From Devosia neptuniae (GTDB lineage: Bacteria > Pseudomonadota > Alphaproteobacteria > Rhizobiales > Devosiaceae), in NCBI RefSeq assembly GCF_025452235.1, contig NZ_CP104965.1, positions 682,001 to 746,000 on the forward strand: DNA of 64,000 bases, read 5' to 3'. A model generated the notes under the pieces. It was not told where the DNA came from and did not search any database. It saw nothing but the letters and a program-made list of their open reading frames with translations. The position numbers were made by a program, and so were the translations under genes. Shown piece after piece: positions 1 through 7,557 of the stretch (the first letter of the stretch is position 1; every line of letters begins with the position of its first letter).

Positions 1-719
1 TCCAGCGCCGTGCGGCAGGGCAGCACCAGCTTGGCATAGCGCGACACTGGGCTCATCCATTCATCGGTGATCAGGATGATCTGCGCCCGCCGCGCCGCCA
101 GTTCCCCCGCAGCTTCGAGCAGGCTGGGATCATAGCGCCGCACATCGAACAGTATGGCCGTATCGCCGGGGCGCACGTCGATCATCTGGTCGGCGCGGGT
201 GGCCGGGCGGCCGTCGAAGCGGCGCATGCCGGGGCGGATCAACCGCAAATGCGCTTCCATATAGCCGGCCAGGAAATCGGTGAAGCGGCCGCCGCCCAGA
301 TAGCATTGGCCCTTGGCCTCGGCGATGCGCTGGCACACCGCCTCGAATTCCGACGGCGGGATCAGCCCGGCAGAACCGCGTAGATTATCGGCGGCTTGGC
401 TCACGAACCGATCGAGGAAATGATTGTCGCCACCGGCACCGACATTGGCCGATTGGCCGCGCTGCAAGGGCGATTTGGCGCGCTCCTCCAGCTCATCGCG
501 CAAAGCGCGCTGGAAATCGGGATAGGATTTGTAGCCCAATTGCGAGACGAAACGCAGCACGGTGGCCGAGCTGGCGCCGGCCTGCTGGCCGAATTCGGCG
601 ACGGGGGCCAGGCCCAGTGTGGGATAGGCGCCGAGCAGGCCGCGTGCTGCACGCTTTTCGGCTGGGGTCAGCCGGTGAATGGCATCGTGAATGCGCGCCG
701 CGACGCTTTTTCCCTCCAA
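1..719 (-). CDS. RpiR/MurR-family transcriptional regulator (partial, cut by left edge)
   Basis: Only the N-terminal ~239 codons are in the window; the C-terminus lies beyond base 1. The best start is a TTG at 719, preceded by a run of six G five bases upstream; no ATG occurs before an in-frame TGA. The N-terminal ~75 residues form a helix-turn-helix of the HTH_6 type (segment FGQQAGASSATVLRFVSQLG), and from about residue 115 a SIS sugar-phosphate-binding domain begins (YLLGGGRFTDFLAGYMEAH). RpiR proteins normally sense a phosphorylated metabolite and control a neighbouring catabolic operon. Here it is transcribed away from the amidohydrolase and permease genes, so it is the likely regulator of that cluster. 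The ligand cannot be read from the sequence. Confidence 0.85.
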   Translation of the reverse strand, partial: MEGKSVAARIHDAIHRLTPAEKRAARGLLGAYPTLGLAPVAEFGQQAGASSATVLRFVSQLGYKSYPDFQRALRDELEERAKSPLQRGQSANVGAGGDNHFLDRFVSQAADNLRGSAGLIPPSEFEAVCQRIAEAKGQCYLGGGRFTDFLAGYMEAHLRLIRPGMRRFDGRPATRADQMIDVRPGDTAILFDVRRYDPSLLEAAGELAARRAQIILITDEWMSPVSRYAKLVLPCRTAL

Positions 720-735
720 GATCGCCCCCCGTTTT

Positions 736-753
736 CTGAAATTCAGATTTCAG
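736..753. promoter_or_regulatory. Perfect inverted repeat, candidate RpiR operator
   Basis: CTGAAAT-TCAG-ATTTCAG is a perfect 7-bp inverted repeat with a 4-bp spacer. It lies 17 bp upstream of the RpiR start and about 65 bp upstream of the divergent amidohydrolase gene. A TTGACA hexamer begins at 756, just beside it, and could be the -35 box of the rightward promoter, but no good -10 box is seen at normal spacing. RpiR-type proteins commonly bind short A/T-rich dyads in such divergent regions. That this one is the operator is inferred from position and symmetry. Confidence 0.5.
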
Positions 754-819
754 TATTGACAGATTTTGCAATTACGGAACACTTGATACAGAAGTTAATT
801 GGCCACGCGTAGAGGGAAA

Positions 820-1590
820 GTGGACGTTAGCGCAGAAAAATCGGTTCGAGTTCTCAATGCGCGGGGGCAATCGCCCTTCGTCATCGTATGCGACCACGCC
901 TCCAATCAGCTGCCGGCCAAATATGGCGATCTGGGGCTGAGCCATGCCGAGCGGGTCAGCCATATTGCCTGGGACCCTGGCGCGCTGGCGGTGAGCCGCG
1001 AGCTGTCGCATTTGCTCGATGCGCCCGTGGTGCAATCCACCGTCTCCCGGCTGATCATTGACTGCAATCGCGATCTGGACGCGCCGGATCTGATCTGGAC
1101 GCTGTCGGAGGCAACGCGAATTGCCGCCAATGAGAAAGTCGATGCGGAAGAGCGGCAATACCGCATCACCCATTTCCACAAGCCCTATCACGCCGCGATC
1201 GAAACCCTGCTCGAAGCGCGCCGCCATGCGGGGCAGGAGACGGTGCTGGTCTGCATGCATTCCTTCACGCCGGTCTATCATGGCGTGGCCCGACCCTGGC
1301 CGATTGGGCTGATCCATGGCACCGACACACGCTATACCAAAGGGCTGTTCGATGCGCTCAAGGCCGAAGCACCGCAGCTGAATATCGGCTGGAACGAGCC
1401 CTATGCCGCGCTCAACGGCGTGACGCTGACGCTGGAAAAGCATGGCGATGGCCGCGGGCTCGACGCCACCATGATCGAAATCCGCAATGACGAAATTCTC
1501 GAACCCGCCGGCGTGACCCTCTGGGCCGACCGGCTGGCCCGTTGTCTTGAGGCCGCACGATTGGCGCGGAAAGAGGCGATGGCAGTCTAG
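820..1590 (+). CDS. N-formylglutamate amidohydrolase-family protein
   Basis: A 256-residue protein of the N-formylglutamate amidohydrolase (FGase, HutG-like) fold, cytoplasmic, with typical segments VCDHASNQLP, DPGALAVSREL, STVSRLIIDCNRDLD and MHSFTP that carry the conserved His, Asp, Arg and Asn positions. Family enzymes hydrolyse an amide bond next to glutamate and release free glutamate. The GTG at 820 is preferred because GAGGG lies just upstream, although the spacing is short; a TTG at 799 in the same frame is the alternative. It heads a gene row of permease, glutamine-synthetase-like ligase, aldehyde and alcohol dehydrogenases, and no histidine-utilisation genes are present. The inferred job is therefore final hydrolysis of a gamma-glutamyl intermediate rather than histidine breakdown. 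Confidence 0.75.
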   Translation: MDVSAEKSVRVLNARGQSPFVIVCDHASNQLPAKYGDLGLSHAERVSHIAWDPGALAVSRELSHLLDAPVVQSTVSRLIIDCNRDLDAPDLIWTLSEATRIAANEKVDAEERQYRITHFHKPYHAAIETLLEARRHAGQETVLVCMHSFTPVYHGVARPWPIGLIHGTDTRYTKGLFDALKAEAPQLNIGWNEPYAALNGVTLTLEKHGDGRGLDATMIEIRNDEILEPAGVTLWADRLARCLEAARLARKEAMAV

Positions 1591-1624
1591 ACTCTACCGG
1601 GGCTAACAATCAGGGGACGTGATT

Positions 1625-3139
1625 ATGGCTGAGACAAGGAAGGTCGGCAGTGTCGCCTATGCGACACGCGACAAGGATTATTTCGAAAAACGTGGGCTCA
1701 CCCGCTATGCGGGCATCTGGTCGCTCTGGGCGCTGGGCGTCGGCGCGGTGATTTCCGGCCACTTCTCCGGCTGGAATTTCGGCTTCATGACCGGCGGCTG
1801 GGGCGGCATGGTCGTCGCCGCCGGCATTATCGCCATCATGTATCTGGGCCTGGTCTCATCCATCGCTGAAATGAGCCCGGCTCTGCCCCATACCGGGGCA
1901 GCCTATTCCTTCGCCCGCACTTCGATGGGCCCATGGGGCGGCTTCATCACGGGCCTGTTTGAAAATGTCGAATATGTGCTGACCCCGGCGGTGATCGTCA
2001 CCTTTATCTCGGGCTATTTCGGCTCGATTACCGGGCTCGACACCGCCTATTACCCGATCCTGTGGATCGTGTTCTTCGCCATCTTCCTCGCGCTCAACAT
2101 CTATGGCGTGGCGCTCAGCTACAAGGTCACGCTGGTCGTGACGCTGATCTCGCTGGCGGGCCTGGTGTTCTTCTGGTTCAGCGCCTTCCCCCATATCGAT
2201 TTCTCGCGTTGGGCGCTCAATATCGGCGTCGGCCCGGATGGCGCTGCGGTCGAATTGCCCGAGGGCAATGGCTCGTGGTTCCCCTTTGGCTGGCAAGGTG
2301 TTTTGGCCACCCTGCCCTTCGCGGTCTGGCTGTTCCTTGCCATCGAGCAGGTGCCGCTGGCGGCCGAGGAATCGGTTGATCCCAAGCGCGACATGCCCAA
2401 GGGCATCCTGCTCGGCTTCTGCACGCTGTTGTTGTCAGCGTTCATGATCGTGCTGCTCAACCCATCCATTGCCGGCGTCGGCTCGTTCAGCCTGGGCTCC
2501 TCGCTCGAGCCGGCATTGCAGGGTATCCGCGCCATCTATGGTGACGCTGCTGCGCCGATCTTTGGCATCGTCGCCCTGATCGGTCTGGTCGCTTCTTTCC
2601 ACACCATCCTCTATGCGCAGGGCCGGCAGGTCTATTCGCTCAGCCGGGCGGGCTATTTCCCCTCCGCGCTGTCGGTGACCCATCCCAAATACAAGACGCC
2701 ACATGTCGCCATGGTCTCGGGGGCCCTTTTGGGCTTGGCCGTGATGCTGGTGATCTGGTTCGTCAATGGCGGTGGCGGTGCCGGCGAAACCCAGCTGGGC
2801 GATGACATTATCGGCTCGGTGCTGCTCAACATGGCGGTGTTCGGCGCAATGCTGAGCTACATCATGCAGGCGCTCAGCTTCATCATCCTGCGCCGCAACC
2901 TGCCCAATATCGAGCGGCCGTTCCGCTCGCCGGTGGGCATTCCGGGCGCTGTGCTGACCATCATCATCGCTGCCGTCACCCTGTTCTACCAGCTCCAGGA
3001 CCCGAACTTCTTCAAGGGCGTGATCTGGGTCGTGCTGTGGTGCGCGGTGGGCATCGTCTACTTCGCCATTGTCGGCCGCCACAAGCTGATCATGTCGCCC
3101 GAAGAAGAGTTCGCGCTGGAACACAAGGCCATTGCGTAA
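1625..3139 (+). CDS. eat: APC-family ethanolamine/amino acid permease
   Basis: A 504-residue integral inner-membrane transporter of the amino acid-polyamine-organocation superfamily, with about twelve hydrophobic segments. The N-terminal stretch RYAGIWSLWALGVGAVISGH and the following FSGWNFGF resemble ethanolamine permeases more than general amino acid permeases. It probably imports ethanolamine or another small amine by proton or cation symport. ATG 1625 is chosen because GGGGA lies about eight bases upstream; a GTG at 1619 is also in frame. It sits 34 bp behind the amidohydrolase gene and 77 bp ahead of the glutamine-synthetase-like gene, so it is probably in one operon with them. The substrate is inferred from resemblance and neighbours. 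Confidence 0.8.
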   Translation: MAETRKVGSVAYATRDKDYFEKRGLTRYAGIWSLWALGVGAVISGHFSGWNFGFMTGGWGGMVVAAGIIAIMYLGLVSSIAEMSPALPHTGAAYSFARTSMGPWGGFITGLFENVEYVLTPAVIVTFISGYFGSITGLDTAYYPILWIVFFAIFLALNIYGVALSYKVTLVVTLISLAGLVFFWFSAFPHIDFSRWALNIGVGPDGAAVELPEGNGSWFPFGWQGVLATLPFAVWLFLAIEQVPLAAEESVDPKRDMPKGILLGFCTLLLSAFMIVLLNPSIAGVGSFSLGSSLEPALQGIRAIYGDAAAPIFGIVALIGLVASFHTILYAQGRQVYSLSRAGYFPSALSVTHPKYKTPHVAMVSGALLGLAVMLVIWFVNGGGGAGETQLGDDIIGSVLLNMAVFGAMLSYIMQALSFIILRRNLPNIERPFRSPVGIPGAVLTIIIAAVTLFYQLQDPNFFKGVIWVVLWCAVGIVYFAIVGRHKLIMSPEEEFALEHKAIA

Positions 3140-3216
3140 GGGCTAGGTTCTACTCCCGCTCGCGATGCCGGAGGGGCATTGCGGGCGGGCAAGCCACAAA
3201 AACAAACGAGGGAAAT

Positions 3217-4578
3217 ATGGCCTATTCACTGGAAGAGCTGCGCGAGGATGTCGCTGCCGGCAGGATCGATACCGTGCTCGTGGCCTTCCCCGACATGCAA
3301 GGCCGCATGATCGGCAAGCGCTTCCAGGCCGAGTATTTTCTCGAAACCGCCCATGACGAAACCCATGGCTGCGATTACCTCTTGGCCGACGACATCGATA
3401 TGGAGCCGGTGCCCGGCTATGAGGCAGCCAATTGGGCCAAGGGTTATGGCGATTTCGTCATGAAGCCGGACCTGACCACCCTAATGAAGGCCAGCTGGCT
3501 CGAAGGCACGGCCATCGTGCTGTGCGATCTGAGCGATCATCACCATCACGAACCCATTCCGCATTCGCCGCGCGCCATTCTCAAGGCCCAGATCGAGCGG
3601 CTCTCGGCCATGGGCTATACCGCCAATGCGGCGACCGAGCTCGAATTCTACCTGTTCGACGACGATTATCGCACGATCAGCCAGAAGGGCTATCGGACGG
3701 CCCAGACGGCGGGAGACTACATCCAGGATTACCACATCTTCCAGACCACCAAGGAAGAAGGCGTGATGCGCGCCCTGCGCAAGCATTTGCAGGCCTCGGG
3801 CATTCCGGTGGAGAGCTCCAAGGGCGAGTGGGGCCCGGGCCAGGAAGAGATCAACGTTAGATATTCGGACGCGCTGACAATGGCCGACCGCCATGTCGTG
3901 CTCAAGAATGCCACCAAGGAAATCGCCTATGCCCAGGGCAAGGCCGTGACCTTCATGGCCAAGTGGGATTATGCGCTGGCCGGCTCGTCGAGCCATATCC
4001 ACATGTCGCTGGCCGATAAATCGGGCAAGCCGTTATTCGTCGATGGCAAGGACGAGCGCGGCATGAGTGCGCTGATGAAGCATTTCATGGCCGGGCAATT
4101 GGCCTATGCCCGCGACATCACCTATTTCCTCGCGCCCTATATCAATAGCTACAAGCGCTTTCAGGCCGGCACATTCGCGCCCACCAAGGCGATCTGGAGC
4201 CCGGATAACCGCACCGCCGGCTTCCGCCTCTGCGGCGAACATTCCAAAGCCATCCGCGTCGAATGCCGCATGGGCGGGGCTGACCTCAACCCCTATCTCG
4301 CCATCGCCGCGCTGATCGCCGCCGGCATCAAGGGCATCGAAGACAAGCTCGAGCTTGAACCCGCCTTTGTCGGCGACGCCTATGTGACCAAGAATCTGCG
4401 CGAAATTCCCAAGACCCTGCGCGAAGCCATCGAAACACTGCGCCAGTCGAGCATGCTCAAAGAGGCGCTTGGCGAACAGGTGATCGGCCATTACGTGCAT
4501 ACGGCGGAATGGGAACAGGCAGAATATGATCGCCGCGTGACCGATTGGGAACTCAAACGCGGGTTCGAGCGGAGCTAG
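3217..4578 (+). CDS. Glutamine synthetase-like gamma-glutamyl-amine ligase
   Basis: A 453-residue ATP-dependent ligase of the glutamine synthetase family. It carries the beta-grasp N-terminus and the catalytic domain with ELEFYLF, GPGQEEINVRYSDAL, SSSHIHMSL and WSPDNRTAGFR, which supply metal, glutamate and ATP ligands. The C-terminal part lacks the NLYDLPPEE-like adenylylation loop of GlnA, as is common in relatives such as PuuA, IpuC and Streptomyces GlnA4, which attach glutamate to amines instead of ammonia. ATG 3217 follows a good CGAGGGA site. Placed between an ethanolamine-type permease and aldehyde/alcohol dehydrogenases, it most likely makes gamma-glutamylethanolamide or a similar gamma-glutamyl amino alcohol. 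Ordinary nitrogen assimilation is less likely in this setting. Confidence 0.85.
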   Translation: MAYSLEELREDVAAGRIDTVLVAFPDMQGRMIGKRFQAEYFLETAHDETHGCDYLLADDIDMEPVPGYEAANWAKGYGDFVMKPDLTTLMKASWLEGTAIVLCDLSDHHHHEPIPHSPRAILKAQIERLSAMGYTANAATELEFYLFDDDYRTISQKGYRTAQTAGDYIQDYHIFQTTKEEGVMRALRKHLQASGIPVESSKGEWGPGQEEINVRYSDALTMADRHVVLKNATKEIAYAQGKAVTFMAKWDYALAGSSSHIHMSLADKSGKPLFVDGKDERGMSALMKHFMAGQLAYARDITYFLAPYINSYKRFQAGTFAPTKAIWSPDNRTAGFRLCGEHSKAIRVECRMGGADLNPYLAIAALIAAGIKGIEDKLELEPAFVGDAYVTKNLREIPKTLREAIETLRQSSMLKEALGEQVIGHYVHTAEWEQAEYDRRVTDWELKRGFERS

Positions 4579-4616
4579 CGCGATCCACCCAAGCCCGTCC
4601 ACCCCACCGGGCTCTT

Positions 4617-4687
4617 CCTCGGGCTTGACCCGAGGACCACTTTGACCGCACGCCAGTCCACGAGTGACCCTCGGGTCAAGCCCGAGG
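4617..4687. repeat. Paired palindromic repeat (REP/BIME-like, family A)
   Basis: Two 19-bp palindromes, CCTCGGGCTTGACCCGAGG (4617-4635) and its reverse complement CCTCGGGTCAAGCCCGAGG (4669-4687), are separated by 33 bp. Each has 7-bp arms and a 5-base loop; the loops read CTTGA and TCAAG. The pair can fold as two small hairpins or one long one. It lies between the ligase and the aldehyde dehydrogenase, and matches the design of the element at 6158-6234. Confidence 0.8.
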
Positions 4688-4739
4688 GCGAGCGCGGTGC
4701 TGGGGCGGAACGGTGCCACAAGTTTTAGAGGCCAATAGC

Positions 4740-6122
4740 ATGACCGAAACGATCAAAATCATCTCGCCCATCGACGGCTCTGTCTATGCCGAGCGCCCGC
4801 TCGCCAGCGGCGCCGAAATCTCGGCCGCCGTCACCCGCGCCAAGGCGGCACGACTGGGCTGGGGGGAGCTGACCATTGCCGAGCGCGGCAAGATCGTTTC
4901 CCATTTCGTCGATGCGCTGCTGGGTATGAATGACGAGATCGTGCCTGAACTGGCCTGGCAGATGGGCCGCCCGATCCGCTTCGGCGGAGAAAAGCGGGGC
5001 GTCGAAGAACGCGCGCGCTATATGATCGACCTGGCCGCCGAAGCCCTCGCTCCGGCCGAAAAGACCGGCAAGGAAGGCTTTACCCGCTATATCACCCGCG
5101 AGCCGCTGGGCACGGTCATGGTCATTGCGCCCTGGAACTACCCCTTCCTCACCGCGGTCAATTCCATCATCCCGGGGCTGATGGCGGGCAATGCCATCAT
5201 TCTCAAACATGCCAGCCAGACGCTGCTGGCCGGCGAGCGCTTTGCCGCTGCCGCGCGCCAGGCCGGCCTGCCCGAGGGCCTTTTCCAGAACCTGGTGCTT
5301 GGCCATGCCGATACCGAAAAGCTGATCGCCTCGGGGCAGATCGACCACATCAATTTCACCGGCTCGGTCGAGGGGGGACGCCGCATTGAGCAGGCCGCTG
5401 CTGGTACGTTTGCGACATTGGGGCTCGAGCTGGGCGGCAAGGACCCCGCCTATGTGCGCGAGGATGCCAATGTGGCCAATGCAGTCGAAAACCTGGTCGA
5501 TGGCTCGTTCTTCAATTCCGGGCAGAGCTGCTGCGGCGTCGAGCGCATCTATGTGCATGCCTCGATCCACGACGATTTCGTCGCCCGCTTCATCGACAAT
5601 GCCAAGGGTTGGACGCTGGGCAATCCGCTTGATGCCGACACCATTGTCGGGCCCATGGCGCGCGGCAGCTTCGCCGATCACGTCCGCCAGCAGACCGAAG
5701 AGGCCGTGCGCGGCGGGGCGACGCGGCATCTCAATTCCAAACATGCGCTCGACAAACCCGGCTCGCCTTATCTGGCGCCCGAAGTGCTCACCGGCGTCAA
5801 TCACCAGATGAGCGTGATGCGCGAAGAGAGCTTCGGCCCGGTCGTCGGCATCATGAAAGTGGCCGACGACGCCGAGGCCGTCACCCTGATGAATGACAGC
5901 CCCTATGGCCTGACCGCCTCGATCTGGACGCAGGATCTCGACACCGCCGCCAAGCTGGGCGCCAAGATCGAGACCGGTACGGTCTTTGCCAATCGCTGCG
6001 ATTATCTCGATCCGGCTCTGGTCTGGACCGGGGTGAAAGACACCGGCAAGGGCGGCGGCCTCAGCGAAATCGGTTACGCGAACCTTAGCCAGCCCAAGTC
6101 GTTTCATCTGAAGCGGGTTTAA
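4740..6122 (+). CDS. NAD(P)-dependent aldehyde dehydrogenase
   Basis: A 460-residue aldehyde dehydrogenase superfamily enzyme. The general-base glutamate is E230 in LELGGKDP and the nucleophile is C264 in NSGQSCCGVER; APWNYP marks the cofactor-binding region. ATG 4740 gives the natural N-terminus (MTETIKI). In this cluster it should oxidise the aldehyde formed by the neighbouring alcohol dehydrogenase. If the substrate is ethanolamine, that step would turn a gamma-glutamyl aminoacetaldehyde into gamma-glutamylglycine. The gene follows the ligase after a 160-bp gap that holds a REP-like pair. The enzyme class is firm; the substrate is inferred from neighbours only. Confidence 0.9.
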   Translation: MTETIKIISPIDGSVYAERPLASGAEISAAVTRAKAARLGWGELTIAERGKIVSHFVDALLGMNDEIVPELAWQMGRPIRFGGEKRGVEERARYMIDLAAEALAPAEKTGKEGFTRYITREPLGTVMVIAPWNYPFLTAVNSIIPGLMAGNAIILKHASQTLLAGERFAAAARQAGLPEGLFQNLVLGHADTEKLIASGQIDHINFTGSVEGGRRIEQAAAGTFATLGLELGGKDPAYVREDANVANAVENLVDGSFFNSGQSCCGVERIYVHASIHDDFVARFIDNAKGWTLGNPLDADTIVGPMARGSFADHVRQQTEEAVRGGATRHLNSKHALDKPGSPYLAPEVLTGVNHQMSVMREESFGPVVGIMKVADDAEAVTLMNDSPYGLTASIWTQDLDTAAKLGAKIETGTVFANRCDYLDPALVWTGVKDTGKGGGLSEIGYANLSQPKSFHLKRV

Positions 6123-6157
6123 TTCCGGGGAGCCCCCACCGCTCCCCGTCCATCGTC

Positions 6158-6234
6158 ACCACCGGGCTTGTCCCGGTGGTCAATGCCGCCGCCAGCGCGA
6201 TCCCGCGATGGATTGCCGGGACAAGCCCGGCAAT
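6158..6234. repeat. Paired palindromic repeat (REP/BIME-like, family A)
   Basis: Two 23-bp palindromes with 9-bp arms and 5-base loops occupy 6158-6180 (loop CTTGT) and 6212-6234 (loop ACAAG). Their cores, CCGGGCTTGTCCCGG and CCGGGACAAGCCCGG, are reverse complements, so the two copies lie head to head. The element separates the aldehyde dehydrogenase from the iron alcohol dehydrogenase and shares its plan with 4617-4687. Confidence 0.8.
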
Positions 6235-6279
6235 GACGGCGGTGCAGGGGCCAGTGGCCCCCAAACAACGAGGCCCAAA

Positions 6280-7434
6280 ATGACCAAAGCCAACTGGAAC
6301 TACCCCACCGCTATCAAGTTTGGCCCCGGCCGCATCGCTGAACTGCCCGAAGTGCTGAAGGCCACCGGCATTACCAAGCCGCTATTCGTCACGGACGCCG
6401 GTCTCGTCAATCTGCCGGTGACGCAAAAGACCATCCAGCTGCTGAGGGATGCGGGCATTCCGGTGGGTGTCTTCGCCGAGGTGAAACCCAATCCGATCTC
6501 GGCCAATGTGGAAGCCGGCATCAAGGTTTTGCGCGAGGGCGGGCATGATGGCGTCATCGCCTTTGGCGGCGGCTCTGGCCTCGATGTGGGCAAGGTCATC
6601 GCCTTCATGGCCGGCCAGACCCGCCCGATGTGGGATTTCGAGGACATTGGCGATTGGTGGACCCGCGCCGATCCCAAGGGGATTTTCCCGATCATCGCCG
6701 TGCCGACCACGGCAGGAACCGGCTCGGAAGTCGGCCGCGCCGGTGTCATCACGGACGAAACGACGCATACCAAAAAGGTCATCTTCCACCCCCTGATGAT
6801 GCCAAAGGTGGTGATTGCCGATCCCGAATTGACGGTGGGCATGCCCCGCTTCATCACCGCGGGCACCGGCATGGATGCGCTGGCCCATTGCCTCGAAGCC
6901 TATTGCGCGCCGGGCTATCACCCGCTGGCCGATGGCATTGCGGTGGAAGGCATTCGGCTGGTGTTCGAAAACCTGCCCAAGGTCGTGGCCGACCCCAACG
7001 ATGTCGAAGCACGCGGCCATATGATGAGCGCGGCAGCCATGGGCGCCACCGCCTTCCAGAAGGGACTGGGCGCCATCCACGCGCTGAGCCACCCGGTGGG
7101 CGCGCTCTATGACACCCATCACGGCATGACCAATGCGGTGTTCATGCCCTATGTGCTGATGGTCAATAAGCCAGTCATCGAAGCCAAGATCGCCCGGCTG
7201 GCCGCGTATCTGGGCCTGTCGCCAACCTTTGAGGCGTTCCTGCACGCAGTGATCGGCCTGCGCCTGCGGCTCGACGTGCCGCATACCCTGGCCGAGTTCA
7301 AGGTGGATGGCAGCAAACGCGAGTTGATCGGGGATATGGCGATTGTCGATCCCACGGCGGGGGGCAATCCGGTGGAACTGACCAAGGCGCGGGCGCTGGA
7401 GATTTTCGATCGGGCGATGGAGGGAAGGGTTTAG
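6280..7434 (+). CDS. Iron-containing alcohol dehydrogenase
   Basis: A 384-residue cytoplasmic group III (Fe-type) alcohol dehydrogenase. The N-terminal dinucleotide domain has FGGGSGLDVGK, and the C-terminal metal domain has GMDALAHCLEAY, AIHALSHPVGALYDTHHG and neighbouring positions that supply the usual Asp and three His ligands. ATG 6280 (MTKANWNYP) fits the family N-terminus, with AACGAGG upstream. It is the last gene of the putative amino-alcohol cluster and would oxidise the hydroxyl group of the gamma-glutamylated substrate before the aldehyde dehydrogenase acts. The assignment to this pathway is inferred from gene order. Confidence 0.85.
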   Translation: MTKANWNYPTAIKFGPGRIAELPEVLKATGITKPLFVTDAGLVNLPVTQKTIQLLRDAGIPVGVFAEVKPNPISANVEAGIKVLREGGHDGVIAFGGGSGLDVGKVIAFMAGQTRPMWDFEDIGDWWTRADPKGIFPIIAVPTTAGTGSEVGRAGVITDETTHTKKVIFHPLMMPKVVIADPELTVGMPRFITAGTGMDALAHCLEAYCAPGYHPLADGIAVEGIRLVFENLPKVVADPNDVEARGHMMSAAAMGATAFQKGLGAIHALSHPVGALYDTHHGMTNAVFMPYVLMVNKPVIEAKIARLAAYLGLSPTFEAFLHAVIGLRLRLDVPHTLAEFKVDGSKRELIGDMAIVDPTAGGNPVELTKARALEIFDRAMEGRV

Positions 7435-7435
7435 A

Positions 7436-7553
7436 ATACCCCCTCCTAACCTCCCCCTGATAGGGGGAGGGATCTCTCCACTCTTGGAACCTGATCGAGT
7501 TCTAGCCACAAGGCGGTCCCTCCCCCTGTCAGGGGGAGGCTAGGAGGGGGTAT
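7436..7553. repeat. Large intergenic inverted repeat (family C)
   Basis: Arms 7436-7470 and 7519-7553 are near-perfect reverse complements. Each arm contains a palindrome of the type CCTCCCCCTG-AN-AGGGGGAGG next to a CTAGGAGGGGG-like tail. The element fills the space between the convergent ends of the iron alcohol dehydrogenase and the mannitol-dehydrogenase-family gene, where it could act as a two-way transcription stop. Related copies are at 26158-26424 (interrupted) and 54626-54648 (single). Confidence 0.8.
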
Positions 7554-7557
7554 CCTC

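Noticed and set aside
4725..6107. Long leftward open frame (about 460 codons) opposite the aldehyde dehydrogenase
   Set aside because: It is the antisense of a well-conserved enzyme, kept open by GC-rich codon use; its translation has no recognisable domain and a His/Gly/Arg/Asp-heavy shadow composition.
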